From positions 1,674,001 through 1,738,000 of the forward strand of contig NZ_CP166194.1 in NCBI RefSeq assembly GCF_045679545.1: a DNA stretch of 64,000 bases. Direction: 5' to 3'. Source of the stretch: Enterovibrio sp045679545. GTDB taxonomy: Bacteria > Pseudomonadota > Gammaproteobacteria > Enterobacterales > Vibrionaceae. Under the pieces are notes generated by a model. That model saw only the letters and a program-made list of their open reading frames with translations. It did no database searches and was not told the origin of the DNA. Below, piece after piece: positions 32,892-42,686 of this stretch (position 1 is the first letter of the stretch; each line of letters starts with the position of its first letter). Made by a program: the position numbers and the translations under genes.

Positions 32892-34007
32892 TTGAACGCG
32901 ACACAACCAATGAAAAAACCCGTTGTACAACTGAAGGGACTCTGTAAGAGTTTCGATGGTAAAGAGATCATTTCTAACTTTGATCTTGAGATAAACAACG
33001 GCGAGTTTTTGACAATCCTGGGTCCGTCCGGTTGTGGCAAGACCACAGTACTTCGTTTGATTGCTGGTCTTGAAGATGCAGACGATGGCCAAATTATCAT
33101 TGACGGACAAGATGTGACTGCAATCCCCGCAGAACAACGTCACGTCAATACCGTCTTTCAGAGCTATGCGCTTTTCCCACACATGACTGTGTTCGAAAAC
33201 GTCGCTTTCGGTCTGCGCATGCAGAAAGTTGCCGAAAGTGAAATCGAACCGCGCGTGATGGAAGCCTTGCGTATGGTTCAACTTGAGAAATTCGCTCCTC
33301 GCAATCCTCACCAGCTTTCTGGCGGCCAACAGCAACGCGTTGCGATTGCTCGTGCCGTTGTGAATAAGCCAAAAGTGCTGCTTCTTGACGAATCGCTCTC
33401 AGCGCTCGATTACAAACTGCGCAAGCAAATGCAAAACGAGCTTAAGCAGCTTCAGCGTAAACTAGGGATCACCTTCATTTTCGTCACACACGATCAAGAA
33501 GAAGCGCTCTCGATGTCGGACCGCATTATCGTCATGCAAACTGGCGATGTGGTTCAAGATGGCACCGCGCGTGAAATCTATGAAGAGCCTGCAAACTTGT
33601 TCGTTGCTCGCTTCATTGGCGAAATCAATGTCTTTGACGCTCACGTCCTCAATCGTCTTGATGAACAACGCATCACGGCCACTGTTGAAGGGCAAGAATG
33701 TCAAGTTTACTGCAAGCTTGAAGTGGTTGCGGGTGACAAAGTTAAAGTCCTACTCCGTCCTGAGGATCTTCGTATTGAAGAAATCAGTGCGACGGAATCT
33801 GGCAAAGGCATTGTGGGCTATGTTCGTGAACGTAACTACAAAGGCATGACATTGGATTCAGTTCTTGAACTCGAATCTGGTATGTCTGTCATGGTCAGTG
33901 AGTTCTTCAACGAAGATGATCCAGACGTCGACCACTCTTTGGATCAGAAAGTTGCGATCACCTGGGTTGAAAGCTGGGAAGTGGTACTGCCTGATGAAGA
34001 AGCTTAA
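32892..34007 (+). CDS. potA: Spermidine/putrescine ABC transporter ATP-binding protein
   Basis: This 371-residue ATPase drives polyamine import. It has Walker A GPSGCGKT (about residues 45-52), the Q-loop, the LSGGQQQR signature (about 143), Walker B VLLLDESLSALD and a C-terminal TOBE regulatory domain. The starts are a TTG at 32892, which fits the AGGAG site 11 bases away, or an ATG at 32910. I kept the TTG. PotA residues directly preceding PVVQLKG vary between species. It overlaps potB by 14 bases. Confidence 0.95.
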   Translation: MNATQPMKKPVVQLKGLCKSFDGKEIISNFDLEINNGEFLTILGPSGCGKTTVLRLIAGLEDADDGQIIIDGQDVTAIPAEQRHVNTVFQSYALFPHMTVFENVAFGLRMQKVAESEIEPRVMEALRMVQLEKFAPRNPHQLSGGQQQRVAIARAVVNKPKVLLLDESLSALDYKLRKQMQNELKQLQRKLGITFIFVTHDQEEALSMSDRIIVMQTGDVVQDGTAREIYEEPANLFVARFIGEINVFDAHVLNRLDEQRITATVEGQECQVYCKLEVVAGDKVKVLLRPEDLRIEEISATESGKGIVGYVRERNYKGMTLDSVLELESGMSVMVSEFFNEDDPDVDHSLDQKVAITWVESWEVVLPDEEA

Positions 34008-34848
34008 TCTCCAAAACGCCATTATTGGCGTCATTGTAGGTTGGTTACTGCTGTTCGTACTGATTCCGAACCTGATGATTATCGTCACCAGTTTCTTAAC
34101 TCGTGATGATGCAAACCTAATAGAAATGACCTTCACCTTGAGCAACTATGCCAAGCTGATGGACCCTCTCTATGCCAAGGTGGTTTGGCACTCTTTCTAC
34201 ATGGCTGTGATTGCCACCATGTTGTGCCTGTTGATTGGTTATCCATTCGCCTACATCATCGCGCGTATGCCACAAAAGTTGCGTCCATTTATGCTGTTCA
34301 TGGTCATCGTTCCTTTTTGGACGAATTCCCTGATCCGCACTTACGGTCTGAAAATCTTTTTGGGAACGCGTGGCTTGCTCAATGACGGTCTGCTAACACT
34401 GGGTTTAATAGAGAAACCACTTCGCATTATGTACACCGAATATGCGGTTATGATTGGTTTGGTTTATATCCTGCTACCTTTCATGATTTTGCCACTGTAC
34501 TCAAGCATCGAAAAGCTGGATAACAGCTACTTAGAAGCAGCGAAAGACCTTGGCGCAAGCAAATTTCAAGCGTTTGTTAAAGTCATCTTGCCGCTGACAA
34601 TGCCTGGCATTATCGCGGGCTGCCTACTTGTATTGCTGCCTGCACTTGGCATGTTCTATGTGTCAGATTTGCTTGGTGGCGCTAAGAATCTGTTAATTGG
34701 TAATGTCATCAAAAGCCAAATCTTGAATGTTCGTGATTGGCCGTTTGGTTCAGCCGCGAGTATTTCACTAACGGTGTTGATGGGATTGATGCTGCTTGCC
34801 TATTGGCGTGTAAGTAAGCTAATGAACAAGAAGGTGGAGTTGGAATGA
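33994..34848 (+). CDS. potB: Spermidine/putrescine ABC transporter permease PotB
   Basis: This is an inner-membrane permease of 284 residues with about six helices and the EAA loop (EAAKDLGASKFQAF) that contacts PotA. I placed the start at 33994 (MKKLNLQNAI) within the end of potA. The open frame reaches back to 33865, but that would overlap potA by 143 bases. It overlaps potC by four bases. Confidence 0.93.
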   Translation: MKKLNLQNAIIGVIVGWLLLFVLIPNLMIIVTSFLTRDDANLIEMTFTLSNYAKLMDPLYAKVVWHSFYMAVIATMLCLLIGYPFAYIIARMPQKLRPFMLFMVIVPFWTNSLIRTYGLKIFLGTRGLLNDGLLTLGLIEKPLRIMYTEYAVMIGLVYILLPFMILPLYSSIEKLDNSYLEAAKDLGASKFQAFVKVILPLTMPGIIAGCLLVLLPALGMFYVSDLLGGAKNLLIGNVIKSQILNVRDWPFGSAASISLTVLMGLMLLAYWRVSKLMNKKVELE

Positions 34849-35615
34849 GTCGTTTCTTCAAAACCGGCTTCATGTCGTTGGTTTACGCATTCTTATACAT
34901 TCCTATCGTTATTCTTATCGTTAACTCGTTTAACGAAAGTAAGTTCGGTATCGAATGGAAAGGCTTTACCACCAAGTGGTACACACAACTGTTAAGCAAT
35001 GACAGCTTGGTGCAGGCTGCTGGCAACTCACTAACCATTGCGGTGTTTTCTGCAACGGCCGCGGCTGTCATTGGCAGCCTGACAGCCGTCGCGCTTTACC
35101 GTTACCGTTTTCGTGGCAAGAAGTTTGTTAACGGCATGCTATTTGTGGTCATGATGTCGCCTGACATTGTTATGGCAATCTCACTGCTGGCGCTGTTTGT
35201 GTTGATTGGCGCGCAATTGGGCTTCCTTACCCTGCTGCTGTCACATATCACCTTCTGTTTGCCATTTGTGGTGGTGACTGTTTACAGCCGCTTGAATGGG
35301 TTTGATCTTCGAATGCTTGAGGCTGCGAAAGATTTGGCCGCAAGCGAGTGGGTTATTTTGACAAAAATCATCCTGCCTCTCGCCGCTCCAGCGGTAGCTG
35401 CGGGTTGGTTACTGAGCTTTACCCTTTCATTGGATGACGTGATTGTTAGTTCATTTGTCACTGGGCCAAGTTACGAAATTTTGCCATTAAAGATCTACTC
35501 AATGGTCAAAGTTGGCGTATCTCCTGAAGTGAATGCACTTGCAACGCTCATGCTAATCGTATCTCTCGTGCTGGTGATTTGCTCTCAGCTGCTTGCACGC
35601 GACAAAGTGCGATAA
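34845..35615 (+). CDS. potC: Spermidine/putrescine ABC transporter permease PotC
   Basis: This is the second permease of the polyamine importer, with 256 residues, about six membrane helices and the EAA loop EAAKDLAASEWVIL. Its ATG overlaps the potB stop. A conserved SLDDVIVSSFVTGP segment near residue 205 is typical of PotC. Confidence 0.94.
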   Translation: MSRFFKTGFMSLVYAFLYIPIVILIVNSFNESKFGIEWKGFTTKWYTQLLSNDSLVQAAGNSLTIAVFSATAAAVIGSLTAVALYRYRFRGKKFVNGMLFVVMMSPDIVMAISLLALFVLIGAQLGFLTLLLSHITFCLPFVVVTVYSRLNGFDLRMLEAAKDLAASEWVILTKIILPLAAPAVAAGWLLSFTLSLDDVIVSSFVTGPSYEILPLKIYSMVKVGVSPEVNALATLMLIVSLVLVICSQLLARDKVR

Positions 35616-35747
35616 GCCACTTGAGGGCGAGTAACAAGATTTTCTCTTGTGCTCGCCCTTTCGACTTTCGCATTTTTCAGTCACGGGTGTCGACTTACAC
35701 CCGTTATTCTAACTAACCAATACCAACGAAAAACACAGGAGTTGTCG

Positions 35748-36791
35748 ATGAAACCCTGGTCTAAGTTTGTGCTGGGAAGCTCTCTAGCCTTCTCTCTTTT
35801 CTCAAACGCTGCTGTTTCGGCAGAAAAAGAACTCTATTTCTATAACTGGTCTGAGTATATTCCTACCGAAGTTATTGAAGAATTCACGCAAGAAACTGGT
35901 ATCAAAGTCATTTACTCAACCTATGAGTCTAATGAAAGCATGTATGCCAAATTAAAAACGCACCCAGATGGCTATGATTTGGTTGTTCCTTCTACGTATT
36001 ACGTGAAGAAAATGCGTGATGAAGGCATGTTGCAGCCTATCGACAAAACCAAGCTAAGCAACTTCGATGGTTTGGATCCAAACAATCTTAACAAGCCTTT
36101 TGACCCAAATAACGAATACTCGATCCCTTATATTTGGGGTGCGACGGGTATCGGTGTAAACACGGATTTCATTGAGAAAGACAGTGTCCACTCGTGGGCA
36201 GATCTTTGGAGTCCGGATTACAAAGGCCAGTTATTGATGATGGATGATGCGCGTGAATTCTTCCATATCGCACTGACTAAACTGGGTTTTTCAGCAAATA
36301 CCACTGATCCAGAAGAAATCAAACAAGCGTACGAAGAACTGAAGAAAATCATGCCGAATGTGCTGGTTTTCAACTCAGACTTCCCCGCCAACCCTTATAT
36401 GGCGGGTGAAGTTGCACTTGGCATGCTTTGGAATGGCTCCGCGTATATCGCGAGAAGTGAAGGTGCACCCGTAGATATCGTATGGCCCGAAGAAGGTGCG
36501 ATTTTCTGGATGGATAACCTCGCAATCCCAGCGACAGCGAAAAATGCAGACTCGGCACATAAGATGATCGATTTCCTGCTTCGCCCAGAGATAGCCGCGC
36601 GTCTAGCGATTGAAATTGGCTACCCAACGCCAGTGAAAGCAGCTTACCCACTGCTTCCAAAAGCATTTAAAGATGACCCAAGCATTTACCCACCGCAAGA
36701 TGTGATGGAAAAAGGCGAATGGCAAAGTTCCGTTGGTGAAGCAAACGTGCTTTACGAACAGTACTTCCAGAAACTTAAAGCGGGTCAGTAA
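35748..36791 (+). CDS. potD: Spermidine/putrescine-binding periplasmic protein PotD
   Basis: This 347-residue periplasmic binding protein has a signal peptide of about 25 residues ending VSA, then the mature start EKELYFYNWSEYIP. It binds polyamines for import by PotABC. Later segments (IPYIWGATGIGVN, NGSAYIARSEG) are typical. The start follows AGGAG. The open frame back to 35649 is a leader without a ribosome site. Only one potD is present here, whereas V. cholerae, as I remember it, has two adjacent copies. Confidence 0.94.
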   Translation: MKPWSKFVLGSSLAFSLFSNAAVSAEKELYFYNWSEYIPTEVIEEFTQETGIKVIYSTYESNESMYAKLKTHPDGYDLVVPSTYYVKKMRDEGMLQPIDKTKLSNFDGLDPNNLNKPFDPNNEYSIPYIWGATGIGVNTDFIEKDSVHSWADLWSPDYKGQLLMMDDAREFFHIALTKLGFSANTTDPEEIKQAYEELKKIMPNVLVFNSDFPANPYMAGEVALGMLWNGSAYIARSEGAPVDIVWPEEGAIFWMDNLAIPATAKNADSAHKMIDFLLRPEIAARLAIEIGYPTPVKAAYPLLPKAFKDDPSIYPPQDVMEKGEWQSSVGEANVLYEQYFQKLKAGQ

Positions 36792-36841
36792 TAGCATCGT
36801 CATACGGTGAATTACCCCATTAATTTGAGGTGTTTTCACAT

Positions 36842-36870
36842 AAAAAAGCGGCTGAAAAGCCGCTTTTTTT
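36842..36870. terminator. Bidirectional terminator between potD and cobB
   Basis: AAAAAAGCGGCT and AGCCGCTTTTTT form a 12-bp stem around GAAA. The symmetric A/T tracts let it end both the pot transcript and the convergent cobB transcript. Confidence 0.92.
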
Positions 36871-36914
36871 ATGCGCTATGATCCGTCCTCAAAGGTTGCC
36901 ACTTTGAGCTCTTG

Positions 36915-37634
36915 CTACGAATCTTGCAGCGCCAACAGTTCTTCAACCAACTGTGGTACAAGCACACTCGCCTTCCCGTAACGCTTTTCATCGAATTCGC
37001 TTTCAACAGCACTCGGTTCAAGATTGACTTCAATGGTCTTTGCCCCGCCAATCGATGCCTCATGAACAAAGCCTGCAGCGGGATAAACAGCACCTGACGT
37101 TCCGATAGAAAGAAAAAGATCAGCGCGCATTAGCGCATCATGGATTTTATCCATGGCGATGGGCATCTCACCAAACCAAACAACATGAGGACGCATGGGT
37201 GAAGGCATCTGACAGCAATGACAAACGTCATCGATCATAATGTCCCCAGTCCAATCTACCACCTGTTTTGAATAGCTACATCGAGCTTTGAGTAATTCGC
37301 CATGCATATGAATCACATGTTCACTGCCAGCTCGCTCATGCAAATTGTCGATGTTCTGAGTAACGATAGTGACATTGCCGTCCAGCTCACGCTCAAGCTT
37401 TGCTAGCGCGTCGTGTGCGGGGTTAGGCGCCACACCTGATTGAAGTTGTTTCCTGCGCTGGTTGTAGAAGGTTTGTACCAGCTCTGGGTTTCGAGCAAAG
37501 CCCTCTGGCGTTGCGACATCTTCAATATGATGCTCTTCCCACAATCCATCTTGCGCTCGGAATGTGCGAATGCCCGACTCAGCGGAGATCCCCGCGCCTG
37601 TCAGTATCACTATGTTTTTGTATGGGAATTGCAT
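36915..37634 (-). CDS. cobB: NAD-dependent protein deacylase (sirtuin)
   Basis: This sirtuin of 239 residues removes acetyl and other acyl groups from lysines using NAD. It has the NAD motifs TGAGISAESGIRTFR (near the start), TQNIDNLHERAG and the catalytic HGEL histidine. The Zn-binding cysteines are CSYSKQ and CHCCQ. The Zn-site spacing is slightly unusual, with three cysteines clustered at CHCC. An AAGGA site fits the ATG at 37634 better than the one at 37643. Confidence 0.93.
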   Translation of the reverse strand: MQFPYKNIVILTGAGISAESGIRTFRAQDGLWEEHHIEDVATPEGFARNPELVQTFYNQRRKQLQSGVAPNPAHDALAKLERELDGNVTIVTQNIDNLHERAGSEHVIHMHGELLKARCSYSKQVVDWTGDIMIDDVCHCCQMPSPMRPHVVWFGEMPIAMDKIHDALMRADLFLSIGTSGAVYPAAGFVHEASIGGAKTIEVNLEPSAVESEFDEKRYGKASVLVPQLVEELLALQDS

Positions 37635-37811
37635 GGTGAGCATCCTTTCTCGGTTTGAACTTTAACCTTTATAACATTGTTGAAATAAGCAAAACAGGTT
37701 AAGCATGCTAGACCATGGTCGAATCTAAGATGATTTACTGAATTTACACATGAAATCTAATTTTTGTCTTATATTTAATCTGTGAATCATTTTTAATACA
37801 GAGATAGGTCA

Positions 37812-39065
37812 TTGCGGCGCTTTAATCCCCTTATATTCGTTACACTTTTCGCATTGCCAGTGGCGCCTGCCGCTATGGCAAGCGAGCGTGTGACTTTCAG
37901 TGGGTTTGGTAATGCCAGTTTCATCAAGTCCGGAACAGAAGATTTTGGTTACAAGTACGACTTAAAAAAAGATGCGGAGTACGGCGGATGGTCGTTTGAT
38001 TCCGGATCTGCATTTGGCCTTCAGATGAATGCAACCTTGACCGACAGCGTTGACTTCGTTGTACAAGGTGTATTGGAAGACCGCATTGAAAATGATTTAA
38101 ATAAATCTATTTCTTGGGCATTTCTGCGTTATCGCGCTTCGCCCAATGTCACGGTGCGCGTAGGTCGAATCGCGACCCCACTATATATGTTGTCCGAGTA
38201 CAGAGACGTTGGCTTCGCTTATCTTTGGACGAAACCCGTTGCCGATTTCTATGGTAACATTCCTATCAATACCATTGATGGTGGAGACATCGCGTACACC
38301 ATTCCTTTAGGGGATGGGATGTTCGAGGCCCGTTTGTTTGGTGGGCAGTCTGAAATCACCATTGAAACTATCACACAAGCCTACGAAGTTGCACTGTCGC
38401 CTGTTGTTGGCTCCAAATTGTCCTATTCGATTGACGATTGGCTGTTCTCTGCCGTGGCTTCAACCACAAAAGTGTCTGAAGGTGAGCCATCTTCCGGTGT
38501 GATATCGCTGCTTCAACAAGACCCTTCTATTGGTTACATCTGGCCGGATTTGGGGCGTATCATCGATGATTTTAAGTTTGTCGATTCACGCTTCAATTAT
38601 TATTCGCTAGGCGGTCACTACGAGACTGGCGAATGGAGCCTTCAATCTGAATTGAGCTACACCGACGCAGAATGGCCGTTCTTCCCTGATCTCGTTTCAG
38701 GATACATAAGCGGCTCTAAGACATTCAATAACCTCACCGCATACACTTTTTTGTCTAAGGCAAAATCCGTGGGCGATTTTTATGAATTGCCGCCGCCACT
38801 CGATCAAGCACTACAAATACCGGCGATCGGCGGCCTGTATGCATCGACAAAAGCACTCATTGATACCCGCGTTATCGACCAAGAGTCATTGGGTATCGGG
38901 CTTCGAATTGATCTGAGTTCACAAATCGCACTTAAGGGGCAAATAGAACGAACATGGCTTAATAACGGTCGCGTTGGAGCTTGGCTCACAACAGAGAGAG
39001 GCTTAACCGCCACACCTCCTTGCTACATCGACACTTACTCATTCAGCTTAACGTTTGTGTTCTGA
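37812..39065 (+). CDS. Outer membrane porin-like protein
   Basis: This 417-residue protein has a signal peptide of about 24 residues ending MAS. Alternating beta strands follow, and the chain ends in FVF with a C-terminal phenylalanine, the signature of outer membrane beta-barrels. It begins with TTG, preceded by GATAGG. It lies two bases upstream of a PstS-like gene and then a diguanylate cyclase, and the three form an operon. The solute is unknown. Such porin + PstS-like pairs may be linked to phosphate or oxyanion uptake, but that is inference. Confidence 0.78.
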   Translation: MRRFNPLIFVTLFALPVAPAAMASERVTFSGFGNASFIKSGTEDFGYKYDLKKDAEYGGWSFDSGSAFGLQMNATLTDSVDFVVQGVLEDRIENDLNKSISWAFLRYRASPNVTVRVGRIATPLYMLSEYRDVGFAYLWTKPVADFYGNIPINTIDGGDIAYTIPLGDGMFEARLFGGQSEITIETITQAYEVALSPVVGSKLSYSIDDWLFSAVASTTKVSEGEPSSGVISLLQQDPSIGYIWPDLGRIIDDFKFVDSRFNYYSLGGHYETGEWSLQSELSYTDAEWPFFPDLVSGYISGSKTFNNLTAYTFLSKAKSVGDFYELPPPLDQALQIPAIGGLYASTKALIDTRVIDQESLGIGLRIDLSSQIALKGQIERTWLNNGRVGAWLTTERGLTATPPCYIDTYSFSLTFVF

Positions 39066-39066
39066 T

Positions 39067-39501
39067 ATGAAAAGACTTGTATTGGCACTACTTACAACAG
39101 CTTGGCTAGCTTGGTCTCACGGAGTCCGTGCGGAGTTGGTAGTGGTTGTCAATGCAGAAAATCCAGTAACCGAACTTTCCTCCCGACAATTGATTGATCT
39201 ATACATGGGGCGCTTCAACGCTTATCCAGACGGAACGGCGGTATTAACAACCGACTTGCCCGCCGATAACCCACTTCGCGAAGCGTTTTATCGACAATTG
39301 GTTGGCAAATCGGTTGCTCAAATTAATGCCTATTGGGCAAGATTACTCTTTACGGGTAAATCTGAACCTCCTTACACCATTTCATCGATTAACGGTGTCA
39401 CGGACTATGTGAAGAAAAACAAAAATGCCATTGCTTACATCAACGAAGCAGAGCTCTCTACTGGCCTAAAAGTGGTATATCGTTTTGAAGATCCTAAGTA
39501 A
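39067..39501 (+). CDS. PstS-like small periplasmic protein
   Basis: This 144-residue protein has a signal peptide of about 23 residues ending VRA. It then has one lobe resembling phosphate-binding PstS: LIDLYMGRFNAYPDG and the NAIAYINEAEL segment. It is about half the length of a full PstS, so it is not a complete two-lobe binding protein. The family is often annotated as phosphate ABC transporter substrate-binding-like and occurs beside sensory genes. The end overlaps the diguanylate cyclase gene by 17 bases. Confidence 0.78.
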   Translation: MKRLVLALLTTAWLAWSHGVRAELVVVVNAENPVTELSSRQLIDLYMGRFNAYPDGTAVLTTDLPADNPLREAFYRQLVGKSVAQINAYWARLLFTGKSEPPYTISSINGVTDYVKKNKNAIAYINEAELSTGLKVVYRFEDPK

Positions 39502-41113
39502 AAATGTTCACATACGCGTCGCTTCTGGGGTTGCAGGTGGCGCGCTCATTTTCTCGATCATCGCGTCGATTGCATGGTTCTATATCTCTTACCACCAAGA
39601 AGTTGATCGCTCTCGCAATCAAATCAAGCAAATTATTATTACTGTCGAGCAAACGGCCTCCATCGCCATGTATTTGGGGAATAAGGAGTTAGCTGAGGAA
39701 GTATTGCGAGGGTTAGAAGCCAATGACATCATCTCTGCCGCACGATTAACCAGCCAAGATGGGCTATCGGCATCTTTCGAAGGTGAAGGAGATTTAAAAC
39801 AAAGCGAAATTGCGGTGATATTCCCCATTCGATCCCCCTTCAATGCAGATGAAATCGTTGGTGATTTACTGATTTACCCTAACCAAACATACATTGAAGA
39901 CAACGCCATTTCGTTAGCAAAAATTCAAGTCACCGTGCTGTTGCTCTATTCCGTGATTATTGCGTTTCTGACCCTCATTATCGTTAACCGTATCCTCACT
40001 GAACCTTTAAAAAACGTCGCCAATCGCTTTCACTTGATCACACCAGGTGACACAACCCGCATTGATGTCCCGATTGGTCACCAAGACAATGAAATCGGTG
40101 CGCTGGTTAGTGACATCAACCAATTGCTCGATGCCGTTAACAAACAAATAGACAATGAACGAGACTTGCGATCTCAAACCGAAAATTTATCTAAAAAGTT
40201 TCGATTCATTTTTGAGCGCGCGAGTGCTGGCATTGGCTTGATTGACGCCAGCAATCAACTTATCGTGGCGAATCCCGCACTTCTCCGATTACTGGGTCAA
40301 ACATTCATTGTTGATACCGATCGTTTCTCAAAGACCGATTTTACGGAATTTTTTAACGACCATCAGGTAATTAGTGAATTCATTGAAGATTTTTGGGCTA
40401 AGCCGGGCAATCAATTTAGTGCTGTTGATATTCAACTTAAGCACAAGGTTCGGGCCGCCGATCGCTGGGTACATTGCCTGTTTTCAAAAGTGGAAGACAT
40501 CAATAACCCCGATGACAGTTTGTTAGAAGTGGTGCTGTATGACATTACTGAACGCGCCGAACGTGAACAAAACATCATCTATGAAGCGGAACATGACGCC
40601 ATCACACAGCTGCTTAATCGCCGAGCAGGTATGGCCAAATTAGAAACGTCTGTCGTTGAAGCCGAAAAGAAAGAGCGTAATTTTGCCATATTGATGATCG
40701 ACCTAGATGGCTTTAAGTTTGTAAATGACACATATGGCCATGATGCGGGTGACAAGGTCATCATTGAGGTGGCACATCGTATCAAGCAATTTTTCCGAGG
40801 CTCAGATGTGGTGGCGCGTTGGGGCGGCGACGAATTCCTTATTGGCTTCTCTTACAACCCTAACTATCAAACCGCCGTGTCGGACATTGCCACAGACCTA
40901 CAATTCCAAATTTCTCAGCCCATTGAGATTGGCCATGAGCAGACCGCAGGGGTTGGTTCAAGTATCGGGATCAGCCTCTACCCAGACGATGACGTATCTA
41001 TCAGCGCTCTTATTGAGCAAGCTGATGAAGCCATGTATTACGTGAAAAACAATGGCAAGAATTTCTTTCACTTCTATCAAGCGGAAAAGTCCATCGCTCC
41101 TGCAACAAAATAG
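39485..41113 (+). CDS. Membrane diguanylate cyclase with PAS domain
   Basis: This 542-residue c-di-GMP synthase has an N-terminal membrane helix (about 15-35), a periplasmic sensor region (about 36-145) and a second helix (about 147-168). A HAMP-like linker, a PAS domain (about 238-355) and a GGDEF domain follow. The active-site GGDEF is intact at residues 447-451, with an inhibitory-site RxxD motif (RGSD) just ahead. There is no EAL domain. The start is TTG, overlapping the upstream gene. The periplasmic part probably senses the PstS-like partner protein. Confidence 0.87.
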   Translation: MKILSKNVHIRVASGVAGGALIFSIIASIAWFYISYHQEVDRSRNQIKQIIITVEQTASIAMYLGNKELAEEVLRGLEANDIISAARLTSQDGLSASFEGEGDLKQSEIAVIFPIRSPFNADEIVGDLLIYPNQTYIEDNAISLAKIQVTVLLLYSVIIAFLTLIIVNRILTEPLKNVANRFHLITPGDTTRIDVPIGHQDNEIGALVSDINQLLDAVNKQIDNERDLRSQTENLSKKFRFIFERASAGIGLIDASNQLIVANPALLRLLGQTFIVDTDRFSKTDFTEFFNDHQVISEFIEDFWAKPGNQFSAVDIQLKHKVRAADRWVHCLFSKVEDINNPDDSLLEVVLYDITERAEREQNIIYEAEHDAITQLLNRRAGMAKLETSVVEAEKKERNFAILMIDLDGFKFVNDTYGHDAGDKVIIEVAHRIKQFFRGSDVVARWGGDEFLIGFSYNPNYQTAVSDIATDLQFQISQPIEIGHEQTAGVGSSIGISLYPDDDVSISALIEQADEAMYYVKNNGKNFFHFYQAEKSIAPATK

Positions 41114-41211
41114 TCACTATACCTGACCTCCCCCAGTAGATTGAACTTGATCGATAAAACACGCTACTCTGGCCTATCCTTACGTCACTCATTGAATTCA
41201 AAGGAAACAGA

Positions 41212-41661
41212 ATGCACCCACTGCGTGTTTCAGTCAGAGCTGTTTGCTATAGGGACAACGCCATTTTACTCGCCGAACATCGAGATGAACGCGGTCTTTG
41301 GTATATTTTGCCTGGCGGTGGGGTTCAGCATAACGAAACGCTCGATATAGCCTTTAATCGCGAATTGTTGGAAGAAACCGGCGGCGAAGCAGACATGGGT
41401 GACGTGCTGTTTGTGAGAGAGGTGATTGCTGACAAACTCGACACCACATTCTTACCTAAGCACTTGCATCAAATAGAGCTGTTTGTCGAAGCCACTAACT
41501 ACCGCACGGTGGGATCGCCGTCTGAGCCTGACAAAGACCAAATTGGCGTGGTGTGGATGCCACTGGATAAACTCCCAGAACTGCTGTTCTTTCCAAAATC
41601 CATGGTTAAAGCGTTCCAAACACGCTGTTTCGATAAGATTTATCAAGGCCATATCATGTAG
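41212..41661 (+). CDS. Nudix hydrolase
   Basis: This 149-residue protein has a Nudix box at about residues 39-61: GGGVQHNETL followed by RELLEETGGE, which keeps the catalytic REL-EE-G residues. Nudix enzymes hydrolyse nucleoside diphosphates linked to other groups, and the substrate is not predictable here. An AAGGAAACAG site precedes the start. Confidence 0.88.
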   Translation: MHPLRVSVRAVCYRDNAILLAEHRDERGLWYILPGGGVQHNETLDIAFNRELLEETGGEADMGDVLFVREVIADKLDTTFLPKHLHQIELFVEATNYRTVGSPSEPDKDQIGVVWMPLDKLPELLFFPKSMVKAFQTRCFDKIYQGHIM

Positions 41662-41800
41662 TGGATGTTTGCAGAATACTCAGTCACTATTAGCGCTATC
41701 AGTGACAGATGTTGTGCTGCAAACTGGCTAGACCATTCTAAGTCAATGACTCAGTTACAATACCAAACAAGATTAACAGTAGAAGCCCACCCTAACGCCC

Positions 41801-42520
41801 ATGCAGTTAAATAATTACTTCAGCCAAAACGACGACCAACTCACTTTTTCTCGTCAACAAGCGAGCCATTTCGCCAAATTAGTCGCGGGAGACTTCAACC
41901 CGATTCATGATGAAGACTCAAAGCGATTTTGTGTTCCAGGCGACCTTCTCTTCTCCGTGTTGCTCGCAAAATCCGGGATCAGCCAAAAGATGGACGTGTC
42001 GTTTGCAGGAATGATCTCTGACAACATGTCGGTGACTTTCCAAGAAGACGCGCAAGGACATATGGAAGTGCTCGACGCTAACGGCAAGTGTTACCTCACA
42101 ATGACGCGAGAAGGTGACAATGTTGTCGATGAAAAACTCGCTGCCTGTGTTGCGGAAAACTATGTGAAGTTTTCAGGTATGAACTTTCCACACATCATGG
42201 TTCCACTCATGGAAAAAAGCGGCATGATGATCAACCCCGATCGCCCTTTGGTTATCTATGAAAGTATGCAGCTCAATTTCCACCACCTAGACTTTTGCGC
42301 CCCTACTGTTGAACTCTCGGACTCTGCCATGGAAGTGAATGGAAAACGCGGGACTGTGACCTTGGCATTTTGCTTTAAAGAAAATGGCCAAGTTATCGGT
42401 GAAGGGAAAAAAACAATGGTGTGCAGTGGATTGCGCGAATTTGAACACTCTGCGGTTGATGCGCTTGTCGATAAATTTAACAGCCGTAAGGCTGAGTTCC
42501 TTTCAGCCCAGCGCGTTTAA
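41801..42520 (+). CDS. DUF3581-family protein with a hotdog-like motif
   Basis: This 239-residue protein begins with a FAKLVAGDFNPIHDEDSKRF segment that resembles the active-site region of MaoC/hotdog dehydratases. It matches the DUF3581 family of gammaproteobacteria. The function is unknown, but a thioester-related role would be consistent with the hotdog motif. It is followed by a clear terminator. Confidence 0.75.
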   Translation: MQLNNYFSQNDDQLTFSRQQASHFAKLVAGDFNPIHDEDSKRFCVPGDLLFSVLLAKSGISQKMDVSFAGMISDNMSVTFQEDAQGHMEVLDANGKCYLTMTREGDNVVDEKLAACVAENYVKFSGMNFPHIMVPLMEKSGMMINPDRPLVIYESMQLNFHHLDFCAPTVELSDSAMEVNGKRGTVTLAFCFKENGQVIGEGKKTMVCSGLREFEHSAVDALVDKFNSRKAEFLSAQRV

Positions 42521-42573
42521 TGTAGTCACGTGGAATACGTGCACTTTTAGTTTACGACGAAATGCTTTTTTGG

Positions 42574-42596
42574 ACCCCGAACTATTCGGGGTTTTT
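42574..42596 (+). terminator. Intrinsic terminator after the DUF3581 gene
   Basis: ACCCCGAA and TTCGGGGT form an 8-bp stem with a three-base CTA loop, followed by a T-run. Confidence 0.88.
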
Positions 42597-42686
42597 CATA
42601 CCCGTCAATGTCTTACTTATAAATATTCATACCATACTTGCGACCATGTTCTATATTTAATTGACGGTCATAGTTTGGAGCTGAAT

